Positions 33,901 through 43,727 of a stretch of DNA of 64,000 nucleotides are shown in pieces. Made by a program: the position numbers and the translations under genes. The notes beneath the pieces were generated by a model. The model ran no database searches. It worked only from the letters and a program-made list of their open reading frames with translations, and was not told the DNA's origin. Each line of letters starts with the position of its first letter. Position 1 is the first letter of the stretch. This DNA is from Streptomyces sp. CG 926. Its GTDB lineage: Bacteria > Actinomycetota > Actinomycetes > Streptomycetales > Streptomycetaceae. Location: the NCBI RefSeq assembly GCF_003148825.1, contig NZ_QGGZ01000006.1, forward strand, positions 1 through 64,000. The letters run 5' to 3'.

Positions 33901-35130
33901 TCACCCGGCGGGGCCGGTCACGGTGGCCGGCCGGCGGCCGGCCGGGATGCGTTCCGCGTCGGGGGCCGAGGGCTGTGCGGGGAGCAGTTCGATCGACGGC
34001 CCCCGGGCGGTGTCCGCCCGGATGTCCCGCAACCCGCAGCGCAGCCCGTCGCGCAGCTTTCGGCCGAGCGGGCGTTCCACGAGCCGGTGGATGAGCCAGG
34101 CGAGCGCCAGCATCGTGGCGGTCACCCCGATGACCAGGGGTACGGGAGCCACCTCTTGGCGGAAGTGATGGATGAGGGTCAGCCCGGCCATCATGTGGAT
34201 CAGGTAGAGCGGATAGGTGAGCGCTCCGGCGTGCGGGAGCCACCGCCACCGGACGCCGTCGAGGGCGCCCAGCGCCACGGCCGCCATCAGGGCGAAGCCG
34301 AGCGCGATGATCAGATGGGCGGGCCAGGCCGGCGTCCGCTCGGTGGCCGCCCGGCCCAGGCTGGAGATCATGCGGGCGTGCACGTGGTGCTGCGCGAGCA
34401 GGAACTGGACGCCCACGACGGCCCACAGCACGGCGTTCGGCCGGAAGCGGCGCATCAGGTAGAAGCCGATGCCGGCGACGAAGTAGGGGGAGGAGGTCGA
34501 GGCCGCGAAGAAGGACAGCACGCCGTTGTCCACGCTGGGGGCCACGACACCGGCCAGGGTCCAGGCCGCACAGAACAGGACGCAGTTGCGATAGGTCACA
34601 CCGCGCATGACCACGATCGCGAACAGTATGTAGAACTTGAGCTCGACGAAGAGCGTCCAGTACGCGTCGTCGATGTTCGGGACCCCGACGCCGCTCTGCA
34701 GCATCGAGAGGTTCACCATGACATCGCTGAGCGCGCTCACCTTTCTGACCTCGGGCCAGGCGAACAGCACGAGGGTGGTGAAGGCCACAGCGGCCCAGTA
34801 GGCGGGGAAGAGCCGGGAGATCCGGGACACCGCGAAGTCGCCCACCGTGCGACCCCAGGCACTCATGCAGATGACGAACCCGCTGACCAGGAAAAATATC
34901 TCGACGCCGAGCCAGCCGTAGACGGCGAGCCCGTGGACCCGCGGGAAGATCTCCGCGGGCGCCTTCCCCCAGGCGCTCTCGAGGGCGAAGTAGTGGTAGA
35001 AGAGCACGCCGAGCGCGGCGAGGACCCGGATCCCGTCGAGGACCGCCAGGCGCCCGCCGGGAACCGCTCCGGCCGACGCGCGACCGTGGCCGCCCCTCTC
35101 GGACACACCGGCTGCACTGCGCGAGGTCAT
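33901..35130 (-). CDS. Acyltransferase family 3 membrane protein
   Basis: A 409-residue protein with about ten membrane helices. The family start LAVLDGIRVLAALGVLFYH contains the conserved His, followed by FFLVSGFVI and RLFPAYWAA. These enzymes move acyl groups (often acetyl or succinyl) onto sugars of polysaccharides, lipids or antibiotics at the membrane. The target is unknown. It is convergent with the P450 gene. The next gene upstream on this strand is a NUDIX gene about 100 bp away. Confidence 0.88.
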   Translation of the reverse strand: MTSRSAAGVSERGGHGRASAGAVPGGRLAVLDGIRVLAALGVLFYHYFALESAWGKAPAEIFPRVHGLAVYGWLGVEIFFLVSGFVICMSAWGRTVGDFAVSRISRLFPAYWAAVAFTTLVLFAWPEVRKVSALSDVMVNLSMLQSGVGVPNIDDAYWTLFVELKFYILFAIVVMRGVTYRNCVLFCAAWTLAGVVAPSVDNGVLSFFAASTSSPYFVAGIGFYLMRRFRPNAVLWAVVGVQFLLAQHHVHARMISSLGRAATERTPAWPAHLIIALGFALMAAVALGALDGVRWRWLPHAGALTYPLYLIHMMAGLTLIHHFRQEVAPVPLVIGVTATMLALAWLIHRLVERPLGRKLRDGLRCGLRDIRADTARGPSIELLPAQPSAPDAERIPAGRRPATVTGPAG

Positions 35131-35232
35131 CCCTCGACCGCCTCCTTGAATGTACGACTGTCCGATTACCGCTCTGGACCAGCGGAACCATACAGCTCAC
35201 GTACGGGCGGCTCACATCGCCGGTTCGGGGAG

Positions 35233-35715
35233 TCAGTCGAGCGCGGTGGGGGCCTCGAACCAGGTCGGCTCGTCGCGCAGCGCCCGGTGGATCCTGTCCA
35301 GGCCGAAGGGATCCAGCGGAGGCAACGCGTCCACGTCGAACCAGGCCACTTCAAGGGATTCGTGGTCGTTGGCCCGTGCCTCGCCGCCCGTCGCCCGGCA
35401 ACGGAAGGTGATGTCCTGGAACTGGCAGACGTCCCCGTTGGGGTAGGTCATCGGCTCCGTCATCTGGACGAGGACCACGCGCTCGACGACGCAGCGCACC
35501 GCCGTCTCCTCGTACACCTCACGCACGGCGGTTTCGGCGGGCTGCTCCCCCGGCTCGGCGATTCCACCGACCACCGCCCAGTGCCCGGTGTCGGAGCGCC
35601 GGCCGAGCAGCACCCGGCCGAGGTCGTCGAAGACGATGGCCGTGACTCCGGGCAGCAGGAGCAGCTGGTGCCCGGCGGTGGCGCGGATCCGGCGGATGAA
35701 ATCGGGTGTGGTCAT
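35233..35715 (-). CDS. NUDIX hydrolase
   Basis: A 160-residue protein with the Nudix box starting GGIAEPGEQPAETAVREVYE, complete to EET. The N-terminal LLLLPGVTAIVFDDLGRVLLGRR and the late HESLEVAWFDVDALP strand are typical of small Nudix phosphohydrolases. The substrate is not predictable. It lies 43 bp downstream of lnt on the same strand and may be co-transcribed. Confidence 0.88.
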   Translation of the reverse strand: MTTPDFIRRIRATAGHQLLLLPGVTAIVFDDLGRVLLGRRSDTGHWAVVGGIAEPGEQPAETAVREVYEETAVRCVVERVVLVQMTEPMTYPNGDVCQFQDITFRCRATGGEARANDHESLEVAWFDVDALPPLDPFGLDRIHRALRDEPTWFEAPTALD

Positions 35716-35758
35716 GCCCCGACCCTACGAGGCCGACGGCCCGTACCCCGATCCGGCC

Positions 35759-37384
35759 TCAGGCGGCGCGGCGCGAGCGGATCCGGCGGTTCAGGATCCA
35801 CCCGAAGCCGCCCGCGGCCAGCAGGAGCAGCGCGTACTCCGGGAGCGGGCCGACGACCGTGGCCGGGGTACGGCCGGAGCGCAGCGGGATCTCGGCGACC
35901 AGCGCGTCGGCGGTGAACATCTCGGTCTGCGCGACGATCTTCCCGTCGGGGCGGATGACCGCGCTGACCCCGCTGGTGACGGGGACGAGGACGGTCCGGC
36001 TGTGCTCGACGGCGCGGATCCGGTCCATGGCGAGCTGCTGGTAGGTCATCTGGGTCCGGCCGAAGGTGGCGTTGTTGCTCGGTACGGCGATCACCTGGGC
36101 GCCCGCCTGGACGGTGGAACGGACGGCGTCGTCGAAGGCGGCCTCGAAACAGGTGACCATGCCGACGCCGCTGCCTGCCATGTCGAAGACGCCGGGGTCC
36201 TTGCCGGGACCGAAGTCGCGCCGCACCCGGTCCACGTCGGCGCTGAAGAGCCGGACGACGGAGCGCATCGGGATGCGCTCGCCGAAGGGCTGGATCTTGC
36301 GCTTGTCGTAGGTCACGGTGGGGCCCTTGACCGGGTCCCACAGGATCATCGTGTTGCGCAGCGGGCCCGTCTCCGGGGCCACCACGGCGCCGATGGCGAC
36401 GGGCACGCCGATGGCTTTGACGGCCTGATCGATGACGTCGTGGGCGTCCGGCTCGGCGTACGGGTCGAGGTCGGAGGAGTTCTCCGGCCAGACGACGAAG
36501 TCGGGCTTCGGGGCGCGCCCGGCCTTGACGTCCTCGGCGAGCTGGACGGTGCGCTTGACGTGGTTGTCGAGGACGGCCCTGCGCTGGGAGTTGAAGTCGA
36601 GCCCGAGGCGGGGCACGTTGCCCTGGATGACGGCGACCACGGCGGTACCGTCCTCGGCCGCGTCGGAGACCAGCGGGCGGGCGGCGAGGCCCACGCCGAT
36701 CGGGGCGAGGACGGTGAGCGCGGTCAGCGCGGCGGTGGTGCGGCCGGGGTGGCGACGAGCGGTGCGCAGGGCTTCGTAGAGGCCGAATCCGCAGAGGGCG
36801 ACGCCGAAGGAGAGCAGCGGTGTACCGCCGAGGGCGACGAGCGGGGTGAAGACGCCGTCGGCCTGACCGAAGGCGAGCTTGCCCCAGGGGAAGCCGCCGA
36901 AGGGGGCCCGGGCCCGCAGGGCCTCGCCCGCGACCCAGACGGCGGCGGCGAACAGCGGCCAGGCCGGGAGCCTGCTGACCAGGGCGATCCCGAGGCCGGT
37001 GAGGCCGATGAGGAGCGCTTCGAGGGTGCTCAGCGCGAGCCAGGGCACCGGGCCGACCTCCTCACCGGTCCAGACGAGGAGCGGCAGCAGGAAGCCGAGG
37101 CCGGCGAGGAGCCCGAGGCCGAAGCCGGCCCGGGCGCGGCGGCCGTGGAGGCAGCCGGCGAGCAGGGCGAGCGCGAGGGGGGCCAGCCACCACAGCGGGC
37201 GGGGCGGGAAGCTGAGGTAGAGCAGCACGCCGGAGAGGGTGGCGAGCACGGCGCGCAGCAGCCACAGCCCCCTCCGGTTCGCGGCGGACCGGGCGGTCGC
37301 GGGGGGCGCGGCCGCCTCGGCCGGGGGCCCGTCGGCGGACTGCGAGGGCTCGTTCCCGGTGGTGCGGGTGACACTGCTGCTCAT
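35759..37384 (-). CDS. lnt: Apolipoprotein N-acyltransferase
   Basis: A 541-residue membrane enzyme. About seven helices (38-225) precede a nitrilase-fold domain exposed outside the membrane, with catalytic Glu in VVWPENSS, Lys in YDKRKIQPFGE and Cys in VTCFEAAF, and one final helix. It adds the third acyl chain to the N-terminal Cys of lipoproteins such as ModA in this window. Streptomyces often carry two Lnt copies; I cannot say which this is. The first 35 residues are a disordered extension. Confidence 0.93.
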   Translation of the reverse strand: MSSSVTRTTGNEPSQSADGPPAEAAAPPATARSAANRRGLWLLRAVLATLSGVLLYLSFPPRPLWWLAPLALALLAGCLHGRRARAGFGLGLLAGLGFLLPLLVWTGEEVGPVPWLALSTLEALLIGLTGLGIALVSRLPAWPLFAAAVWVAGEALRARAPFGGFPWGKLAFGQADGVFTPLVALGGTPLLSFGVALCGFGLYEALRTARRHPGRTTAALTALTVLAPIGVGLAARPLVSDAAEDGTAVVAVIQGNVPRLGLDFNSQRRAVLDNHVKRTVQLAEDVKAGRAPKPDFVVWPENSSDLDPYAEPDAHDVIDQAVKAIGVPVAIGAVVAPETGPLRNTMILWDPVKGPTVTYDKRKIQPFGERIPMRSVVRLFSADVDRVRRDFGPGKDPGVFDMAGSGVGMVTCFEAAFDDAVRSTVQAGAQVIAVPSNNATFGRTQMTYQQLAMDRIRAVEHSRTVLVPVTSGVSAVIRPDGKIVAQTEMFTADALVAEIPLRSGRTPATVVGPLPEYALLLLAAGGFGWILNRRIRSRRAA

Positions 37385-37451
37385 CTGGCGGAGTGTACGT
37401 CCCCGCGCCTCGCGGGCCGGTAAGCGCCCGGCCGCGCTAGCCGGGACACCC

Positions 37452-37496
37452 CTCTACCGGGCCTACCGGGTCTACCGGATCTACCGGATCTACCGG
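37452..37496. repeat. Five tandem copies of a 9-bp CTACCGG(G/A)(T/C) unit
   Basis: Nearly identical 9-bp units run into the stop codon of the next gene on the minus strand. The last unit supplies the end of that gene. It could vary in copy number between strains. Confidence 0.7.
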
Positions 37497-38005
37497 GCGA
37501 GGGCGCGCAGGTGGGTGCGGATGACGCGGACGGCGTTCTCGGCGTCGTCGACGGTGACGGTGAACCGCTTGCCGTCGACGAGGACGAGGGCCACGCCCTC
37601 GCCGCGGCGGACGATGATCGCGGTGCCCTTCTCCGGGCGCCAGCGGTGGCCCCAGCCTCCCCATTGCTGCGGGGTGATGCTGGGCACGAACTCGGCGGAG
37701 GTGACCTCGGTGAGCCGGATCCTGCGGCGGGGCACCCCGATGTGGCCGCAGCGTACCTCCATGGCCTCGGCGTCGACGGTGACCGCGACGTGCACGAAGG
37801 CGAGGGTGCCGTAGAGGATGAGCAGCCCGACGGCGAGGCAGCCGATCACGGACATGAGCAGCGGGATGATGCCGGCGGTCCAGGCGTAGTCGACGGCGAG
37901 CTCGATGCCGAGCGCGAGACAGGCCGCACCGATGGCGGCGAGCAGCCACTGCACGCGGTTGGAGGCGCGGCCCGCCCAGAGCGGACCCGGAGGGTGACCC
38001 GTCAT
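37490..38005 (-). CDS. Two-helix membrane protein with PH-like domain
   Basis: A 171-residue protein. Two hydrophobic helices (WLLAAIGAACLALGIEL and IIPLLMSVIGCLAVGLLI) form a hairpin in the membrane. The remaining 95 residues are beta-rich (VHVAVTVDAEAMEVRCGHIG, RIRLTEVTSAEF) and end in a helix, as in bacterial PH-like membrane proteins. Function is unknown. ATG 38005 begins MTGHPPG; open sequence upstream is over decayed-gene DNA. Confidence 0.8.
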   Translation of the reverse strand: MTGHPPGPLWAGRASNRVQWLLAAIGAACLALGIELAVDYAWTAGIIPLLMSVIGCLAVGLLILYGTLAFVHVAVTVDAEAMEVRCGHIGVPRRRIRLTEVTSAEFVPSITPQQWGGWGHRWRPEKGTAIIVRRGEGVALVLVDGKRFTVTVDDAENAVRVIRTHLRALAR

Positions 38006-38165
38006 GAGTAGCAGCGTACTCACGTTCCGCTTGCCCGCCACCGTCCCTCGCCCACCCGGTGCCCCGCGGCCCCCGCACCGCGGACGAGCGCGTCGCGCAG
38101 GGTCCGGGTGCCGGCCGGTCATGCAGCGGTGCAGGTTCCGCGAGGCGAAGGCGACCCGCTGGGCG

Positions 38166-38318
38166 CTACGGCGGAGCGCTACGGATGCCGTCGGCACCGA
38201 CGACCAGGCCGGCGGTGAGTACGGCCGGGTCGGTGTGGCGCCGGCCGTCGCGATCCGCTCGCCGCCGAGGCCGTCGAGCGCGGCGAGCAGCGCGCCGATA
38301 CGGCATCCGGCGCAGGCC
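38166..38318 (-). pseudogene. Remnant of an FAD-dependent monooxygenase
   Basis: Read on the minus strand, 38207 to 38166 translates as LVVGADGIRSAPP then a stop. The GADGIRS part is the FAD-binding signature of aromatic hydroxylases. DGRRHTDPAVLTAG precedes it in the same frame, and an LLAALDGLGGER fragment lies upstream in another frame. The rest of the enzyme is missing, so this is a frameshifted, deleted remnant. Confidence 0.45.
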
Positions 38319-38577
38319 ACCGAGTAAACCGGGCGGTATGGCCGTGTCTGGGCTCGGCCGTGTGGGCCCTACGGACCACCACCACCTTCGCCGAAGCCGT
38401 CCGGGCCGCCGTGGACCTCGGCGGGGACACCGACACGGTGGCCGCGGTCACGGGGACCCTGGCCGGGGCCCGGTACGGCCGGGCGGCGGTCCCGGAGCAC
38501 TGGACGGCGACGCTGCACGTGCCGCTGCCCGGCTTCGGTGACCGGGTCCTGGACGCGGACGACCTGCGCGGTCTGGC

Positions 38578-40194
<1,617 letters not shown>

Positions 40195-40220
40195 GGGCGA
40201 TCCCCCTTTCGAGATGTGCA

Positions 40221-40238
40221 AGACGAACCGTTTCGTCT
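40221..40238. promoter_or_regulatory. Operator 1 of the ABC-F gene (TetR-type dyad)
   Basis: AGACGAACCGTTTCGTCT has AGACGAA-type half sites facing each other, just downstream of the predicted transcription start and upstream of the ribosome site. It shares TGCAAGACG on the left and TTTCGTCTCGC on the right with the second operator. Confidence 0.55.
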
Positions 40239-40251
40239 CGCTACATCGGCA

Positions 40252-40280
40252 ACCGTAAGGCAGAACCGCATCGCATGCAA
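40252..40280 (-). promoter_or_regulatory. Promoter of the ABC-F gene
   Basis: On the minus strand TTGCAT (40280-40275) and TACGGT (40257-40252) are separated by 17 bp, a good match to a vegetative sigma-70-type promoter. Dyads lie on both sides. Confidence 0.55.
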
Positions 40281-40292
40281 GACGTTTCGTCT
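40280..40292. promoter_or_regulatory. Operator 2 of the ABC-F gene
   Basis: AGACG-TTT-CGTCT abuts the -35 hexamer. Relative to operator 1 it lacks an internal AACCG, so the half sites are five bases closer together. Confidence 0.5.
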
Positions 40293-40338
40293 CGCCGGGG
40301 GTGGGGCGCCGGAGCAGGTGGGAGGAGGCCGAGCCCGG

Positions 40339-41130
40339 TCAGCCGACGGGCGCGCCCTCACCCGCGAGCAGCCGGCCTTCGGCATACGCGAGCGCGGCGG
40401 CGGGCAGGGCCCCCTCGCGACCGCTGCGCAGCACGACCAGCCCGCCGGTGCGCGGCAGGCCGGGCTCGGGCCGCAGACCCAAGCGGCGCAGCGCCTGGAC
40501 CGCGACGGGCTCGGCGGAACCGTGGTAGATCAGCTCCGCGCCCTGGGTCCGCGCGGCGAGGGCGGCCCGGATGGAGCCCTCGACCAGTTCGTAGTGCGTG
40601 CAGCCCAGCACCACGTCGGTGACATCGACCGGGGTCAGCGCGGAGGCCGCGGCGACGGCAGCCGTCACGGCGTCGTCGTCGGCGTACTCCACGGCATCGG
40701 CGAGCCCGGGGCAGGGCACCTCGGTGACCCGGGCCCCGGTGGCGAAGTCACGGATGAGCCCACGCTGGTAGGGGCTGCCGGTGGTGGCGGGGGTGGCCCA
40801 GATCGCCACTCGGCCGCCGGCGACCGCGGCGGGCTTGATCGCCGGCACGGTCCCGATGACCGGGATGGCAGGCTCCAGCTCGACCCGTACGGCGTCCAGG
40901 GCGTGCACGCTGGCGGTGTTGCAGGCGACGATCAGCGCGTCCGGACCGTGCGCGGCGGCGGCCCGGGCGACGGCCAGCGCCCGCTCGGTGAGGTCGGCGG
41001 GGGTGCGCGGGCCCCAGGGCATCCCGTCCGGGTCGGAGGACACGACCAGGTCGGCATCCGGCCGCAGCCGCCGCACCGCCGCGGCCGCCGCGAGGAGGCC
41101 GATTCCGGAGTCCATGAGTGCGATCTTCAC
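40339..41130 (-). CDS. Aspartate/glutamate racemase family (MurI-like)
   Basis: A 263-residue cofactor-independent racemase-family protein. MDSGIGLL at the start, CNTAS near residue 70 and LGCTHYEL near residue 177 provide the two catalytic cysteines. The pattern fits glutamate racemase, which makes D-glutamate for peptidoglycan, but I cannot exclude another acidic amino acid. The stop lies 145 bp from the ABC-F start on the same strand. Upstream is a long repeat-rich gap. Confidence 0.82.
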   Translation of the reverse strand: MKIALMDSGIGLLAAAAAVRRLRPDADLVVSSDPDGMPWGPRTPADLTERALAVARAAAAHGPDALIVACNTASVHALDAVRVELEPAIPVIGTVPAIKPAAVAGGRVAIWATPATTGSPYQRGLIRDFATGARVTEVPCPGLADAVEYADDDAVTAAVAAASALTPVDVTDVVLGCTHYELVEGSIRAALAARTQGAELIYHGSAEPVAVQALRRLGLRPEPGLPRTGGLVVLRSGREGALPAAALAYAEGRLLAGEGAPVG

Positions 41131-41746
41131 CCGGCCACCTTAATCGACCCCCGCCCCGACAAGGCTCTCCCACCGCAACACCCGCGAACCCCCGAACCCC
41201 GCCCAGGGCCCCCGGCAACGCCCGCGCACCCCAGCCGGAGCACACCCACTCCCGACCGCCGACACCGAACCGGAAGCCCACCGCACCGAGCCCGGAAGGC
41301 AGCGGTCGCGCCTGGCCGGCAACGCCACCGCACCGGGAGCGGAACACCGCCGACACCGAGCCGGGAGCCCATCGCACCCCGCCCGGAGGGCAGCGGCCGC
41401 ACCCGCCCCCGACCGCCGTCGCTCCTGAGCCGGAAGCCGGTCGCGCCTGGCCGGCAACGCCATCCCACCCAGCCCGGAACACGACCCACACCGGACCGGA
41501 AGCCCACCCCACCCACCCCGGAACGCCACCACACCGCGCACGGAAGACGACCCACACCGAGCCGGGAGCCCACCGCACCGAGCCCGGAGGGCCACCGCGC
41601 CCGTGCGGCCGAGCACCCGGGACACCGGCACACCGGCACACCGGCACACCGTCCCGACCGAGTCGGGCGACCGCCGCCGGGAGGGCGCCGCACCCGGGGC
41701 CGTCGGGATGCGCGACACACCCGCCGAGGCGCGGCACACTGCCGCC
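41131..41746. repeat. Degenerate repeat tract between the racemase and hpnB genes
   Basis: This 616-bp divergent gap contains imperfect repeats. A 24-bp sequence beginning GGTCGCGCCTGGCCGGCAAC occurs exactly at 41304-41327 and 41439-41462. GAGCCGGGAGCCCA[C/T]CGCACC occurs near 41355 and 41560. Several AAGCCCACC variants are scattered, and four CACACCGG units run from about 41622 to 41652. Long open frames cross it on both strands but look like low-complexity artefacts. The promoters of both neighbours should lie near its ends. Confidence 0.75.
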
Positions 41747-42925
41747 ATGGGCCTCCTCACCGCCGCCTGCGCGGCCTACGCCTCCCTCGCCGCCTGGCTC
41801 TGGCTCACCCTCGCCCAAGGCATGTTCTGGCGGACCGACGTCCGCCTCCCGCCGCGCACGGCCCCCGCCCACTGGCCGTCCGTCGCGATCGTCGTCCCCG
41901 CCCGGGACGAGGCCGAGGTGCTGCCGCGCAGCCTGCCCTCGCTGATCGCCCAGGACTACCCCGGCGAGGCCGAGGTGATCCTCGTCGACGACGGCAGCAC
42001 CGACGGCACGGGCGAACTCGCCCGCCGGCTCGCCCGGGAGCACCCCGGACTCCCGCTCACCGTCGTCTCCCCCGGCGACCCCGCCCCCGGCTGGACCGGC
42101 AAACTCTGGGCCCTCCGGCACGGCATCGCGATCGCCCGCACCGCGCACTCCGCCGAGCCCGACTTCCTCCTCCTCACCGACGCCGACATCGCACATGAAC
42201 CAGACAGTCTGCGCGAATTGGTCGCCGCCGCGACCTCCGCCGACCTCGACCTCGTCTCCCAAATGGCCCGCCTGCGGGTGGTCGGCGTGTGGGAGCGACT
42301 CGTCGTACCGGCCTTCGTGTACTTCTTCGCCCAGCTCTACCCCTTCCGCCGGATCAACCGGCCCTCCGCCCGGACGGCGGCGGCCGCCGGCGGCTGCGTA
42401 CTGCTGCGCACCACCGCCGCCGTGCGGGCCGGGGTCCCCGACCGGATCCGCCAGGCGGTGATCGACGACGTCTCGCTCGCCCGCGCGGTGCAGCGTTCCG
42501 GCGGCCGGATCTGGCTGGGGCTCGCGGAGCGGGTCGACAGCGTGCGCCCGTACCCCGCGCTCGCGGACCTGTGGCGGATGGTCTCGCGCAGCGCCTACGC
42601 GCAACTGCGCCACCAGCCCCTGCTGCTGGCCGGGACGGTGGCCGGGCTGGCGCTCGTCTACCTCGTACCCCCGGCCGCCCTCCTGGCCGGGCTCGCGACC
42701 GGGCATCCGGCCGTCGCCTGGGCGGGCGGCCTGGCGTGGCTGCTGATGGCCGGCACCTACCTGCCGATGCTCCGGTACTACCGCCAGTCGGTCGTGCTCG
42801 CACCGCTGCTTCCGTTCACCGCGCTGCTGTACCTCCTGATGACCGTGGACTCGGCCGTGCAGCACTACCGGGGACGCGGGGCGGCCTGGAAGGGCCGTAC
42901 CTATGCCCGGCCCAGCGACGCCTGA
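41747..42925 (+). CDS. hpnB: HpnB-like glycosyltransferase family 2
   Basis: A 392-residue membrane glycosyltransferase. After one N-terminal helix comes a GT2 domain (VAIVVPARDEAEVLP, VDDGSTDGT, GWTGKLWA, TDADIAHEP). PAFVYFFAQLYPFRRIN, AAAAGGCVLL and IDDVSLA match the hopanoid-associated HpnB family as I know it, followed by three C-terminal helices. HpnB is usually near squalene-hopene cyclase genes, none of which are in the window. Its acceptor is not established. ATG 41747 fits the N-terminal helix. Confidence 0.8.
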   Translation: MGLLTAACAAYASLAAWLWLTLAQGMFWRTDVRLPPRTAPAHWPSVAIVVPARDEAEVLPRSLPSLIAQDYPGEAEVILVDDGSTDGTGELARRLAREHPGLPLTVVSPGDPAPGWTGKLWALRHGIAIARTAHSAEPDFLLLTDADIAHEPDSLRELVAAATSADLDLVSQMARLRVVGVWERLVVPAFVYFFAQLYPFRRINRPSARTAAAAGGCVLLRTTAAVRAGVPDRIRQAVIDDVSLARAVQRSGGRIWLGLAERVDSVRPYPALADLWRMVSRSAYAQLRHQPLLLAGTVAGLALVYLVPPAALLAGLATGHPAVAWAGGLAWLLMAGTYLPMLRYYRQSVVLAPLLPFTALLYLLMTVDSAVQHYRGRGAAWKGRTYARPSDA

Positions 42926-43084
42926 AACCGTGAACTGCCGCACGAAACGGAGTCATCCGAGGTCATGGCGTTGTGACGCTGCGTCAGCACGAAGTCGCCG
43001 CAACACCCGCCCGGCTAGCACGAGTACGAACAAGATGGGGCGGAAGTGGCGAATCGTGCACGTGAACGTCAAGTGAAAGGTGAG

Positions 43085-43114
43085 GCCCTGACCTGCGAAT
43101 ATGCAGGTCAGGGC
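43085..43114 (+). terminator. Perfect 12-bp hairpin between hpnB and the DUF6643 gene
   Basis: GCCCTGACCTGC and GCAGGTCAGGGC pair exactly around GAATAT. It lies 160 bp after hpnB and 57 bp before the DUF6643 start. It is probably a terminator, though it could act in the 5' leader of the next gene. No gene is seen in 42926-43171. Confidence 0.55.
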
Positions 43115-43171
43115 GGGGTTGACGACACCTCGCTATGGACCCGGTGAAGTCGTGGGCTTAACTTAGGTCCC

Positions 43172-43681
43172 ATGACCTCCCCCCGCTCCACTTATGGCGG
43201 CGGTTACTACTCCGCGCCCTCCTTCCCGGACACCCCCATCTACGACTCCCTCGTCGCCGAACGCGGCACCCCGCAGATCGCCCCGATCCGCGTCCCGGCC
43301 GCCTACGAGTCCCCGAGCGCCGGATACTCGAGCGGCGGGTACCTGCCGGCTCTCGCGTCGTCGATGCCCGCGCTGCCGCCGGCCCAGCCCCAGCAGCAAC
43401 AGACCTCGGGGTACGGATACCCGTACCAGCAGCAGTCGGCCCCGCAACCGATGCCGCTGCAGCAGGCCCCGGCCCCGTACATCCCGCAGCAGCAGCCGAT
43501 GGCGGCCCGCGGCGGATACATGCCGCAGCCCCAGCCGCAGCAGCCCCGCCCGGTCGCCATGGCCACCGGGTACGAGGCGATGCGTCCGGCCGCGCCGCGT
43601 CCGATGCAGGTGCCCGCACCGGTGCCGGCCGCCTCCTACGAGGACCCGTACGGCCGCCCCTACCAGGGGCGCGGCTACTGA
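43172..43681 (+). CDS. DUF6643 family protein
   Basis: A 169-residue protein of Gln, Pro, Tyr, Gly and Ala-rich sequence with no membrane segment. The conserved head (TPIYDSLVAERGTPQIAP then RVPAAYES) is what I associate with DUF6643; the rest is low-complexity QQQ and PQPQ runs ending in a YGRPYQGRGY tail. It is probably disordered and might form assemblies, but no function is known. The ATG follows a weak TTAGG ribosome site. Confidence 0.8.
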   Translation: MTSPRSTYGGGYYSAPSFPDTPIYDSLVAERGTPQIAPIRVPAAYESPSAGYSSGGYLPALASSMPALPPAQPQQQQTSGYGYPYQQQSAPQPMPLQQAPAPYIPQQQPMAARGGYMPQPQPQQPRPVAMATGYEAMRPAAPRPMQVPAPVPAASYEDPYGRPYQGRGY

Positions 43682-43727
43682 CGGGGCGCCGAGGCGCGGG
43701 TCACGGAGGGGCCGGCAGTATGCCCCT

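Noticed and set aside
41300..41470. Possible CRISPR array in the repeat tract
   Set aside because: Only two exact 24-bp copies are present, unevenly spaced, with no cas genes.
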